Positions 36,522 through 45,956 of a stretch of 64,000 nucleotides of DNA are shown in pieces. Source of the DNA: an uncultured Clostridia bacterium (GTDB taxonomy: Bacteria; Bacillota; Clostridia; TANB77; CAG-508); assembly GCA_944388045.1 (NCBI GenBank), contig CALXHG010000001.1, positions 1 through 64,000 of the forward strand, given 5' to 3'. The translations under genes and the position numbers were made by a program. The notes beneath the pieces are model-generated. The model made no database searches and was not told the DNA's origin. It saw only the letters and a program-made list of their open reading frames with translations. Within the stretch, counting starts at the first letter, position 1; the number at the start of each line of letters is the position of its first letter.

Positions 36522-37565
36522 AATTTAACTCTTTTCTCTAAAATAATTAAAATTCCAAAGATTATTAAAATACTTATAAAAATAATTTCTGGGTGATCTG
36601 TTACATATATTTTTTTACTTGTTTGTAACAATGATGTCTTGGTTTCTTTTATTTCATTAACAATGTTTGATGTCATTTGTTCTAAATTTCCTGTATAAAA
36701 TCTTCCATTAGCATTTTCTTCAACTGCTTTTTTATATGAATTTGTTTTACTTTCAGAAACATATGGATTCATTTCTTCTGTTGGACAATATGCATATAAA
36801 TTAATTTTATATTCTTTACATAAAGTACAAGCATCTTCAAGTGAAACTGTTTCTATTCCATTTACATCATTATCTGTTGCAAAAATAATTATCCTAGTTC
36901 TTTCTTTATCTGTTTCTAAATTTGGAAAAGAAAATATTGTTCCGAGCTAGTCCATCTCCTACCAAAGAACTTCCTCTTTCAACAGAGTTTGCAGATACTC
37001 CTCCATACCAAATCATTGGAACCTCTTCGCCATTTTTTTCATATGTAGGAGGTGCATAGTTATTGTTTTGTATTGCTATTGTTAGTTGTTCTTCTAGAGT
37101 ATCTAAATATTCATTTATATATTCATAGTCATCAGTTAATGGACAATAAACAACAGGAGCTGTGTTATAAAGTACTATTCCTATTCTATCTCCTTCAATA
37201 CTTGGAATTATTTCTTTAAATTTTCTTATTAATTCTAAATTAACTTCACTTTGTGAAGTAGATATATCTAATCCTAAAAGAATATCTCTATTATATTTAT
37301 CTTCATTTTTTGTTTGAATTGTTACTGGTCTTGCAATAAGTATGCTTGTAACTACTATACATGTAATACTAAAAGTTTTTATCAAATTAGTTAAAATTTT
37401 ATATTTTTTTACTTTTGCTTTATAATATTCTGTTTCTTTTATATAATTAGTATTAGCAACTTTTTTTCCTTTTGTATATTTTTCTTTCTTGTTAAAATTC
37501 CCAAAACATATTAGTAATGCTAATATTAGGCATATAATTACTGAAATTGGATACATTAATTCCAT
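36518..37565 (-). CDS. VWA-domain membrane protein (BatA-like), needs one +1 shift
   Basis: This is a Bat-type VWA protein. It has N-terminal membrane helices, MIDAS LGLDISTSQSE near residues 95-105, and GDRIGIVLYNTAPVVY. The zero frame runs into the in-frame CGG at 36944-36942 (after SLVGDGLA) and would end ten residues later. Skipping the C gives GDGLA-G-TIFSFPNLETDK, then RIIIFATDND, the expected last VWA strand. A Lys/Ser region and the C-terminal membrane helix (IIFISILIIFGILIILEK) end at 36518. The joined product is about 348 residues, equal in size to its BatB-like neighbour. The CGG is preceded by GCT, as expected from the NCW pattern. Confidence 0.75.
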
Positions 37566-38035
37566 TCGTTTATAACTCTCCTTGCTTTATTTATAGAACC
37601 ATTAAAATCTCCTATAGATTTACTTGCAAATTCTGGCTCATAATATTCTGCAATTAGTTCATATATATTAGGAATATTAAGTCTTTTTATTTCAGTTAAA
37701 GAATAATTTTGTGTTGTAATATCAGTAATTTCAAAAACGAATAATCTAATTGCCTCACTTATCATTTGATATGCTTTTCTTAATTCAATCTTATTATTTG
37801 TATATTTATTTTCTATAAAATCTAATTGATTTAGATATTTATTTTTTATTACAGGTATATTTTTTATATTTTTATCAGGAATTTCTTTTACATTATTTTC
37901 TTCTATATTAATTTTCTTATTTTTATTCCTTAAATAAATAAAATAGTAAGATTCTAAAAGAACTAAGCTAATCACAATTATTAAAGGAATTATTGAATAT
38001 GTATAAGGTTCCTGTAAATCAATTGATATTTGCAT
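37556..38035 (-). CDS. Single-TM protein of the Bat operon (DUF4381-like position)
   Basis: This 159-residue protein has one membrane helix near residues 15-33 (YSIIPLIIVISLVLLESYYF). The cytoplasmic helical domain that follows (YQMISEAIRLFVFEITDIT, LTEIKRL) resembles the short membrane proteins found between DUF58 and BatA in MoxR operons. No catalytic motif is seen. It overlaps the DUF58 gene before it and the BatA-like gene after it. Confidence 0.6.
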   Translation of the reverse strand: MQISIDLQEPYTYSIIPLIIVISLVLLESYYFIYLRNKNKKINIEENNVKEIPDKNIKNIPVIKNKYLNQLDFIENKYTNNKIELRKAYQMISEAIRLFVFEITDITTQNYSLTEIKRLNIPNIYELIAEYYEPEFASKSIGDFNGSINKARRVINEWN

Positions 38036-38888
38036 TTTTTTGCCTTTCTAATAGTTTAATTACATCTTTTACTATGTCTTTTTGTTTATTTATTGTTTTT
38101 GTAACTATTTTGTGTTTTTTAAATTTTTCATTTGTTTCTTTATATATTTTGTTTTTTATTTCTAATTCTATTTCTTTTAGTTTTTCATCTTCTAAAATAT
38201 AATCTGGAATGTAACTGTCTTGATCTATATCAAACACACTATTACCTGTCATAAAAGCATCAGAAACATTTACAAACATAACATCATTTATTAAAGATAA
38301 TCTTTTTAATGTTTTTTCTGAAATATTACTCATTCCTGCAATATCTGTTACTACGAAAATAATCATTCTTTTTCTTATAAATTTTAATACATAATTTATT
38401 AAATCTTCTAAATTATAATTTGTATCTATTTCTTTTTCATAATATGTTAAAATATTTTCTATGTTATAAAGTCCCGTTTTAAAAGGAAATAATTTTATTT
38501 TATCATGTGTTTTAAAAATTGCACTAACTGAATCTCCATGTTTGTCAACTAAATAAGCAATTGTACCTACAGCAATTAATGCAACTTCTTTTTTTGATTC
38601 TAAATCTTTTGTGTCTGCCAACATCTTTTTTCCAGTATCCAATATAAATAATACATTATGTTTTTTCTCTGCTATATATTGTTTTATCAAAATCTTATTA
38701 GTTCTTGCAGATGCTTTCCAATCTATATCTTTTACATTATCTCCTATTACATATTCCCTCAAATCTTCAAAATTCATACTTTTTCCTTTATATATAGAAT
38801 TATAAGTTCCCTCTAAAATATTTGAAGATTTTTTCTTTGTATAAATTGAAAGATTTGCTTTGATTTTAGTAATATACTTCATATTCAT
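38019..38888 (-). CDS. DUF58 protein
   Basis: This 289-residue protein has the DUF58 hallmark near residues 40-75: GKSMNFEDLREYVIGDNVKDIDW followed by KASARTNKILIKQY. The rest is VWA-like (LFILDTGKKMLADTK; IIFVVTDIAG). No membrane helix is evident. DUF58 proteins always accompany MoxR ATPases and VWA proteins, and this copy directly follows moxR. The family probably works with the ATPase in assembling or inserting a metal or cofactor; the target here is unknown. Confidence 0.85.
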   Translation of the reverse strand: MNMKYITKIKANLSIYTKKKSSNILEGTYNSIYKGKSMNFEDLREYVIGDNVKDIDWKASARTNKILIKQYIAEKKHNVLFILDTGKKMLADTKDLESKKEVALIAVGTIAYLVDKHGDSVSAIFKTHDKIKLFPFKTGLYNIENILTYYEKEIDTNYNLEDLINYVLKFIRKRMIIFVVTDIAGMSNISEKTLKRLSLINDVMFVNVSDAFMTGNSVFDIDQDSYIPDYILEDEKLKEIELEIKNKIYKETNEKFKKHKIVTKTINKQKDIVKDVIKLLERQKNANIN

Positions 38889-38910
38889 AATAGCTTTCTC
38901 CTATAACATT

Positions 38911-39891
38911 TTATGGTACTTTAATCGAGCTAATTATAGCAGTAATTATTGTTTCAGCATTTACATTATCTGCTAATGCTTCAAAACTTAAAGATATTCT
39001 ATGTCTTAATATACTATAACTTAATGATTTTATATCATCTGGTATAACATATGTTCTTCCATTTATTAGTGCCAATGCCTTACTTGCTTGTAAAAATGAT
39101 ATTGAGGCTCTAGTACTAGCACCATTGGTTATATATTTTGCTAATTCTGGTTTTATTACTTTTTCTGCATTTCTAGTTGCATTTACAATACTTACAATAT
39201 ATTTTTTTATAGATTCATCTATATATACTTTTTTACTTAAATCTTGTATATATTTTATATCTTTTAAATTTACAACTTTTTGTTTTTGGTCAAAAATATC
39301 AGCTTCAACTCTATTTAATATTTCCAGTTCTTCACTTTCTGTTGGATAATTTAACGTTTCTTTTATTAAAAATCTATCTTGTTGAGCTTCTGATAAAAGA
39401 TATGTTCCTTCTTGTTCAATTGGATTTTGTGTAGCTATTACAATAAAAATATCTGGTAATTTATAATTTTTTCCTCCTATACTTACTTGCCTTTCTTGCA
39501 TTGCTTCTAACATTGCACTTTGAGTTTTTGAACTTGATCTATTTATTTCATCTAAAAGCACAAAATTAGCACATACTGGTCCTATTACTGTTTCAAACTC
39601 TCCTGTTTTTGCATTATAAGTTTGAGTACCAATAATATCACTTGGCAATAAATCTGGAGTACATTGTATTCTTGAAAAAATTCCCCCACAGCTTTCGGTT
39701 AATACTTTTGCTGCTGTTGTTTTTGCCAATCCTGGTACTGATTCGACCAATATGTGCCCATTTGCAATTAATGAGACTAGTAGTGAAATTTGTAAATTTC
39801 TTTGTCCTACTATTCTTGATGTATAATAATTTGATATTGCTCTTATTATTTCATTACTTTTGTTTATTTCTTCTGGTAGTATATTTTCCAT
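38911..39891 (-). CDS. MoxR-type AAA+ ATPase
   Basis: This 326-residue MoxR-family chaperone-like ATPase has Walker A as VESVPGLAKTTAA, Walker B as FVLLDEINRSS, sensor 1 as FIVIATQNPIEQEGTY and the arginine finger region near LSEAQQDRF. It heads the Bat-like operon. MoxR proteins are thought to drive folding or activation of VWA-containing partners. Motifs are complete. Confidence 0.92.
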   Translation of the reverse strand: MENILPEEINKSNEIIRAISNYYTSRIVGQRNLQISLLVSLIANGHILVESVPGLAKTTAAKVLTESCGGIFSRIQCTPDLLPSDIIGTQTYNAKTGEFETVIGPVCANFVLLDEINRSSSKTQSAMLEAMQERQVSIGGKNYKLPDIFIVIATQNPIEQEGTYLLSEAQQDRFLIKETLNYPTESEELEILNRVEADIFDQKQKVVNLKDIKYIQDLSKKVYIDESIKKYIVSIVNATRNAEKVIKPELAKYITNGASTRASISFLQASKALALINGRTYVIPDDIKSLSYSILRHRISLSFEALADNVNAETIITAIISSIKVP

Positions 39892-40012
39892 TTTATTTTC
39901 CCCTCTTTAGTTTCGAATTTATTTTAATAACTTTTTAAATAAATAATTTAAATATATTATATTAAAAGTTATGTCTTTTTGCAATATTTTTTATTTTTAA
40001 AAACAAAAAAAA

Positions 40013-40056
40013 AGAACAAATATGAAAAATCAAAAATTTTTCTATATTTTGTTCTT
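40013..40056 (-). terminator. Terminator of the HtrA gene
   Basis: On the minus strand AAGAACAAAATAT pairs imperfectly with ATATTTGTTCTT and a run of about nine T follows. It separates htrA from moxR, so the Bat-like run needs its own promoter after this point. Confidence 0.7.
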
Positions 40057-40064
40057 ATCTATGA

Positions 40065-41189
40065 TTATTTTTTTCTACTTAACACAATTTGATAATTTCT
40101 AGTAACATATCCTCTTGTAATTTCTAAAGTTATTTTATCACCCACATTTTTGCTATAAATATATTCTCTAAGTTCTATCATATTTGAAATAGTTTTTCCA
40201 TCTATACTTTTAATAATATCCCCTACTTGAATTTCTGTAGATGTTACAGGACTATCTTTGTTTATATGAACTATATAAATTCCCTCTGGATTATTTGCAG
40301 ATGGTAAAATATAAGGAATTACTTCTTGGTCATATGCATAAATACCAAGATATGGTTCATCAAAAGAATTTGTTGATATAAATTTTTCAATAATTGGTTT
40401 TACTGCATTTACTGGTATAGCAAAACCTATACCCTCTGCAGTTGTGATTTTTACACAATTTATACCGATAATTTCTCCTGTTGAAAGAATTAATGGACCT
40501 CCACTATTTCCTTGATTAATTGAGGCATCTGTTTGTATTAAGTCTGTCATATATGTTGTTGTACCATTCTCTTCTATTTTGATTGTTCTATTAATTGCAC
40601 TAACAATTCCTGATGTTATTGTTCTTCTAAATTCATACCCAATTGGATTTCCAATAGCATAAACCGTTTCACCTGCTTTTATTTTAGAAGAGTCCCCAAT
40701 TGTTGCATATTCCAAGTTATTTACATTAATTTTGGATATAGATAAATCCATTTCTGCATCTGACCATACAACTGTTCCATCATAAGTATATCCATTTTCT
40801 AACGTTACATAACATGTACTAAGTTTTTCTCCTGTTACGTGGCAATTACTTAAAATATATCCATTACTAGATACAATTACTCCTGTGCCTAATCCTAATT
40901 CTGTTACCGAATTATTGGAAAATATAGAATTTGAATGTGTTTCTATTTTAGAAATTCCTACAACACATCTAGAAATATTCTCAAGTATATCTACTATATT
41001 ATTACTTGTTTTTATATTATTTTCTGATGTTGTTTCCGTAACTGATGTATTTAATTTAGCTGTTTTATATTCTGTTGATAAATCTATTGATTGATATGTA
41101 TCATAAAAGTAATATGCTGTTCCTAATAATGTAATTGCTAAAAATAAAAATACTATTATTCTTGTAAAAACAGATTTTTTCTTTCTCAT
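40065..41189 (-). CDS. htrA: HtrA/DegP-like serine protease with PDZ
   Basis: This membrane-anchored protease acts outside the cell membrane. One N-terminal helix (RIIVFLFLAITLLGTAYYFY) is followed by the trypsin-like domain with His in SNCHVTG, Asp in DAEMDLSI and Ser in NQGNSGGPL, all intact. The C-terminal PDZ domain (YLGIYAYD; GDIIKSIDG) is also present. ATG 41189 is chosen because AAAGGA lies nine bases upstream and inside the longer ORF. It contrasts with the inactive trypsin-like protein at 31847-33571. It probably handles envelope protein quality control. Confidence 0.9.
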   Translation of the reverse strand: MRKKKSVFTRIIVFLFLAITLLGTAYYFYDTYQSIDLSTEYKTAKLNTSVTETTSENNIKTSNNIVDILENISRCVVGISKIETHSNSIFSNNSVTELGLGTGVIVSSNGYILSNCHVTGEKLSTCYVTLENGYTYDGTVVWSDAEMDLSISKINVNNLEYATIGDSSKIKAGETVYAIGNPIGYEFRRTITSGIVSAINRTIKIEENGTTTYMTDLIQTDASINQGNSGGPLILSTGEIIGINCVKITTAEGIGFAIPVNAVKPIIEKFISTNSFDEPYLGIYAYDQEVIPYILPSANNPEGIYIVHINKDSPVTSTEIQVGDIIKSIDGKTISNMIELREYIYSKNVGDKITLEITRGYVTRNYQIVLSRKK

Positions 41190-41266
41190 AAAAAAAATTC
41201 CTTTCACACATAAAAAACATATTTTATTAATTATGTGCTAAAAGGATTTTTTTAAACATATATTAT

Positions 41267-42667
41267 TTAAATTATATCTTTATATTTTTTTAAAACTATT
41301 TTTAAAATTATTATAAAAGCTATCGTAATAGTTATTAGAACAAAAAAAATTGAATTATATCCTGTATGAGGAATTGGTGTTTGTGCTGTTGTAGAATCTT
41401 TTTTTGGTTCATTTGAATTATCTGCTACTATTGTAACTTTACAAGTAGCCTTTACGCTTCCATCAAAAGATTTTGCAGTTATTATTGCTGTACCTTCTGA
41501 TATTGCTGTAACTGTTCCATTATCTACTTTTGCTACAGTTTCATTATCACTTGTCCAAATTATACTTTTATTAATTGCATTTTCAGGAAAAACTGTAGCA
41601 GTTAATTTTATATTACTTCCTTTTGTTAAAGAAATTTCTGTTTTATCTAATTTTATTGTTTCCACTTTTATTTCTTCATTTTTATCATCTTCATTTTGCT
41701 CTTCTTCATTAACAGATTTCTTCTTTACCATCACTTTACATGTTACTTTATGATTTCCATCATTTGAAGTAGCTATTATTGTAGCAGTACCTTCTGATAT
41801 TGCCATAACTGTTCCATTATCTACTTTTGCTATAGATTCATTATCACTTGTCCAATTCACATTTTTATTTGATGCATCATCAGGTAAAATTGTAACAGAT
41901 AATTTATGACTTTCACCTTCATTTAATGTTATTGATGATTCACTTATACTTATTGACTCTATTTCTACTTTAGTTCCAGTTGTTGTATAAACATTATCAT
42001 CATAAATAATACTTCCATTTGAACATACCAATTTTGCCCATAAAACAAAATGTACTTCTCCTGAAAACTCAGATGTGTCAACCAAAACATTACCACTTTC
42101 TGTTATTTTCCAATTATTTTCATCATACATTGGTATTAATTCATTAATATTATTATTTAATTCTTCAATTTTATTGTTATAATCTGTTTTCATTTCTTGT
42201 ATTGTTTGATTATATTCATCTAATTTTTCATTATAATTATTAACAGCTATATTATATTCATCTACTGCTTGTTGAAGTTTTTCACTACTCTCATTATTTT
42301 CTTTTAAATTATTATATATTTCTTCTTTTTCATTTATTACATTTTCTAAATTTTCAAGTTCTACCTTAAATTCTTCTTCTAATTTACTAATTTCTTCATT
42401 TAATTTTTCTAATTCTTTTTCTCCAGCATCAGAAACATTTTTTATTTGATTAAATAAATTATCATCTATTTTTATAAATTGATAATATAAATCATAATCA
42501 GTTATTGTAGAACTTATATAAATATTACCACCTATTAAATTACTTATATAACTAGGCAATGTGATTACATCATCTGGATCTAATTCAACTGAATGAGCTT
42601 CAACATTATTTACAAATGCAAATGCAAAAATTAAAATTAATACAATAAATATCTTTAGTTTCTTCAT
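41267..42667 (-). CDS. Sortase-anchored surface protein with Big_2 domains
   Basis: This 466-residue exported protein has a signal peptide at 1-24 (FIVLILIFAFAFVNNVEA). A coiled-coil segment lies at about 90-180 (EEISKLEEEFKVELENLE and NYNEKLDEYNQTI). Two bacterial Ig-like Big_2 repeats at about 235-315 and 335-415 share VNWTSDNESIAKV and IIWTSDNETVAKV. The C-terminus has a sorting signal: IPHTG, then a membrane helix and the basic tail KKYKDII, an LPxTG variant. It should be covalently linked to the wall by a sortase. The coiled coil may act as a stalk or adhesin. Confidence 0.8.
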   Translation of the reverse strand: MKKLKIFIVLILIFAFAFVNNVEAHSVELDPDDVITLPSYISNLIGGNIYISSTITDYDLYYQFIKIDDNLFNQIKNVSDAGEKELEKLNEEISKLEEEFKVELENLENVINEKEEIYNNLKENNESSEKLQQAVDEYNIAVNNYNEKLDEYNQTIQEMKTDYNNKIEELNNNINELIPMYDENNWKITESGNVLVDTSEFSGEVHFVLWAKLVCSNGSIIYDDNVYTTTGTKVEIESISISESSITLNEGESHKLSVTILPDDASNKNVNWTSDNESIAKVDNGTVMAISEGTATIIATSNDGNHKVTCKVMVKKKSVNEEEQNEDDKNEEIKVETIKLDKTEISLTKGSNIKLTATVFPENAINKSIIWTSDNETVAKVDNGTVTAISEGTAIITAKSFDGSVKATCKVTIVADNSNEPKKDSTTAQTPIPHTGYNSIFFVLITITIAFIIILKIVLKKYKDII

Positions 42668-42843
42668 TTTCTATTTTTATAATATTTTATATATTATAAA
42701 TTCCTTTCTCTATTAAATCTTTGAGGAATAAATCTTTTGGCTTAATAGTACCTAAAAAATTATTCTTTTGTAAAAACAAACTTTCCTCTTTTTATATTTT
42801 TATAATAACATTTTTAATAAAAAATGTAAATACTTTTTATTTA

Positions 42844-43752
42844 TTATTTCCATCTGTTTTTTTCTTTATCTTTTAATTCCTCATAAATTGTACAATATCT
42901 TTCATATCTTTCTTCTGAAATTTCACCATTTTTAACAGCTTCTTTTATTCCACAATTTTCCTCCTTTATATGTGTACAGCCAATAAATTCACAGTTTTTA
43001 ATTTTGTCTTTGAATTCAATAAAACATTTATCAAGTTCTGTACTTTCAATTTCATTTATTTCAAAACTTGAAAATCCTGGAGTATCAGCTATAAATGTAT
43101 TTTCTTCAATTTCATAAAGCTTTGTATCTGTTGTAGTATTTTTGCCTTTTTTATTCTTCTTGCTTACTTCTCCCTCTTCTGTTTTATTAAAACCATATAT
43201 AGCATTAATAATACTTGATTTTCCTACTCCCGAATTTCCAGAAAATACACTTGTTTTGTTTCGTAAGATCTCTTTTATTTCATATATTCCAATTATTTCT
43301 TTAGCACTAGCTATTAGAGTTTTATACCCAACTTGAGTATATAATTTTTTTATCTCCTCGCAATTGGCTAAATCCATTTTATTAATGATTATTATTGGTT
43401 CTATACCTATAAATTCTGCATATGCTAACTGTTTATCTAACATTAATAAATCTGGTTTTGGATGTTTGGCTGATAATATAAATACAATTTGGTCTATATT
43501 AGCAACTCTAGGTCTTTTTAATGAATTTTTTCTTGGTAAAACTGTTTCTATAACTGCATCTATTTTTGTATTATTTTTTTCGTTATTATTAATTTGATCT
43601 TCGCTTAATATGCTAATTTCAACTATATCTCCTACCAGTGGAGTAATTTCCTCTTTTTTGAGTTTTCCCCTTGCATATGCATTATATTCTTTTTCTTCAG
43701 TTTTAATTTTATATGTGTTAGATATATTTCCTATTATCTTTCCTTGCATCAT
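42844..43752 (-). CDS. rsgA: Ribosome small subunit GTPase RsgA
   Basis: RsgA assists late 30S ribosome maturation. The OB-fold N-terminus (GKIIGNISNTYKI) is followed by the circularly permuted GTPase motifs: G4 INKMDLA, G1 GNSGVGKSS and G3 DTPGFSSF. A C-terminal zinc-binding segment (CEFIGCTHIKEENCGIK) completes it. It has 302 residues. Its position after prkC is the conserved order in Firmicutes. Confidence 0.96.
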   Translation of the reverse strand: MMQGKIIGNISNTYKIKTEEKEYNAYARGKLKKEEITPLVGDIVEISILSEDQINNNEKNNTKIDAVIETVLPRKNSLKRPRVANIDQIVFILSAKHPKPDLLMLDKQLAYAEFIGIEPIIIINKMDLANCEEIKKLYTQVGYKTLIASAKEIIGIYEIKEILRNKTSVFSGNSGVGKSSIINAIYGFNKTEEGEVSKKNKKGKNTTTDTKLYEIEENTFIADTPGFSSFEINEIESTELDKCFIEFKDKIKNCEFIGCTHIKEENCGIKEAVKNGEISEERYERYCTIYEELKDKEKNRWK

Positions 43753-43849
43753 TTATTGCAGATTTACTGCTCTCCTTTTCTTTAATTATATTTTTAATTT
43801 TATCATATTTTCTTAGATTAAACAAATACTTTTTTCAATTTAATATAAG

Positions 43850-43893
43850 AAAGAGTAAGAAAAACTTTAAAATAATTTTTCTTACTCTTTTTT
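43850..43893. terminator. Terminator downstream of prkC
   Basis: AAGAGTAAGAAAAA pairs with TTTTTCTTACTCTT and runs of T or A flank it. It separates prkC from rsgA, so rsgA probably needs readthrough or its own promoter. Confidence 0.75.
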
Positions 43894-43897
43894 CACT

Positions 43898-45919
43898 TTA
43901 TCCTACTTTTGTATTTGCATCAATTGTCATTTCTGTTGTAGTATTTAAATCCATAGAGTATGGTCCATATGTTTTACCATCTATTGTAATTATTATTCTT
44001 ATAGTTCCTTTTCCATTAACTTCTAATTTATAAGCTGTTTCATTTTCTAAAACCTTTTCATTATTTTTTGTTCTTTGGTAATCATCTACTGTTACTTTGA
44101 ATGATACTTCTTTTGGTTTATTATCTACAACAGTTTCTACTTTCTCTGTTTTTCCAGAAACTAAAACCTCTTCTTCTTTAGTAACCTTGTCTTTATATCC
44201 TGTTAAAGATTTTACATTAATTGTAACAGTTCCTGTTTTAGTCTCAGCAAGTTTGTTTACAGTTATTGTAATTGTTGTTCCCTCATCAACAGTTTCTCCA
44301 GAAGCAATACTTTGTTTTAAAACTGTTCCATTAGGTTTAGTAGTATCTTCCTCATATTCTACTTCAACTACTAATCCAGCATCTTCTAATGTTTTTTTAG
44401 CTGTGGCTTCATCTTTGTTAAATACAGATGTTACAACAACTTGCCTAATGCCTGTTCCTATACTTACATAAATTTTTATTGTATCTCCTGCATTTACTTC
44501 TGTTCCCTCTTCTGTCTCTTGACTAATTATAATTCCTGCTTCAACAGTTTTGCTTGTTTCTTCAATAATTTCTACATTTAATTTACTGTTTTTAGCTTCA
44601 TTTTGAGCATCTTCTTTTGTTAGTCCAGTAAATTTAGGTACTGTTGTTTTTTCTGTTCCTAAACTTACTACAACTTTTATTTCTGTATTTTCTTTTACAT
44701 TTCTATTTTCTACATAAGGTGGGTCTTGTGAAATTATTTTTCCTGCTTCTACTGTTGTATTATATTCAGAACTTGATTCTATATATATTAATTTACTGTC
44801 TTGTGCTAATTGTTTTGCTTCATCTACTGTTTTACCTACCAAATTAGGAATTGCAACTTCTTTAGGTCTAGTCATATTAATAATTCCTATTGTTAATCCT
44901 AAACTTAATGCAAATAGTAATATTAATCCAATTAGTGTTGATAATACTTTATGTTTTTGTATAAATTCTTTAAATTTGTTTGGTTTTTTCTTGTTTGATG
45001 TTGATTTTGGCTTTTGTTCTTCATCTGTAATTGTAGATATTCTTTGTGTTGGAAAATCAACAAATTCGCTATTATCTACAAAATTTCCATTTGGTTCTTT
45101 TAATGCTCTTCTTAAATCTATTAACATTGCTGTTGCACTTTGGTAACGTAAATTTGTATCTTTTTTTAGTGCTTTCATTATTATATCATTTACTGCTATT
45201 GGAATTGATGGATTTACTGCTATTGCTGGTGTTGGCTCTTCTTGCATATGCTTTAATGCTACAGATACTGGTGTATCTGCATCAAATGGTACTCTTCCTG
45301 TAAGCATTTCATACATTACAACACCTAATGAATATATATCAGATTTTTCATCTGTATATCCTCCACGTGCATGTTCTGGTGAAAAATAATGTACAGATCC
45401 AATTGTTGTTCCAAATGCTGTAATTGTTGAATTTGATACTGCTTTTGCAATTCCAAAATCTGTTACTTTTGCAACTCCATCTTCTGTTATTATTATATTA
45501 TGTGGTTTTATATCTCTATGTATAATATGATTTCTATGTGCAGTTTCTAATGCTGATGCAATTTGAATTGCAATATTTACTGACCATTTCCATGGAAGTG
45601 GTCCTTTTTCTTCTACTATTATATCCTTTAGTGTTTTTCCTTTAATTAGTTCCATTACAATATAGTGTAAATTTCCATCAACTCCTACATCATAAATAGA
45701 GACTATATTAGGGTGTGTTATACTTGCTGCTGATTGTGCTTCTACTTCAAATCTTTTTACAAATTCTTCATCAGTTGTAAATTCATCTCTAAGTATTTTT
45801 ATTGCTACATATCTATTTAGTACATGACATTTTGCTTTATATACTGTAGCCATTCCTCCACTGCCTATTTTCTCTAAAATTTCATATCTATTTCCTAACA
45901 ATCTACCTTTTAAATCCAT
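43898..45919 (-). CDS. prkC: PASTA-domain Ser/Thr protein kinase PrkC
   Basis: This 673-residue membrane kinase senses cell-wall fragments and controls growth and germination. The kinase domain (1-270) has GSGGMATVYK, VAIKIL, HRDIKPHN and DFGIAK. One transmembrane helix at about 340-362 follows a basic stretch. Three PASTA repeats (VAIPNLVGKTVDEA; TTVPKFTGLTKEDA; VVVTSVFNKDEA) are outside. An additional C-terminal domain of about 90 residues (KVTVDDYQRTKNN) follows. It is paired with prpC 37 bases upstream. Confidence 0.96.
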   Translation of the reverse strand: MDLKGRLLGNRYEILEKIGSGGMATVYKAKCHVLNRYVAIKILRDEFTTDEEFVKRFEVEAQSAASITHPNIVSIYDVGVDGNLHYIVMELIKGKTLKDIIVEEKGPLPWKWSVNIAIQIASALETAHRNHIIHRDIKPHNIIITEDGVAKVTDFGIAKAVSNSTITAFGTTIGSVHYFSPEHARGGYTDEKSDIYSLGVVMYEMLTGRVPFDADTPVSVALKHMQEEPTPAIAVNPSIPIAVNDIIMKALKKDTNLRYQSATAMLIDLRRALKEPNGNFVDNSEFVDFPTQRISTITDEEQKPKSTSNKKKPNKFKEFIQKHKVLSTLIGLILLFALSLGLTIGIINMTRPKEVAIPNLVGKTVDEAKQLAQDSKLIYIESSSEYNTTVEAGKIISQDPPYVENRNVKENTEIKVVVSLGTEKTTVPKFTGLTKEDAQNEAKNSKLNVEIIEETSKTVEAGIIISQETEEGTEVNAGDTIKIYVSIGTGIRQVVVTSVFNKDEATAKKTLEDAGLVVEVEYEEDTTKPNGTVLKQSIASGETVDEGTTITITVNKLAETKTGTVTINVKSLTGYKDKVTKEEEVLVSGKTEKVETVVDNKPKEVSFKVTVDDYQRTKNNEKVLENETAYKLEVNGKGTIRIIITIDGKTYGPYSMDLNTTTEMTIDANTKVG

Positions 45920-45956
45920 GTATTTTCAATCCTTCCTAGGTATTTTTATCTTGTTA

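Noticed and set aside
20686..36944. Systematic sequencing artefact at CWGG (Dcm-like) sites as the cause of the extra C
   Set aside because: Many other CAGG and CTGG sites in coding sequence, for example in leuS, are unaffected. I cannot fully exclude an artefact without reads, so it is kept as the main alternative.
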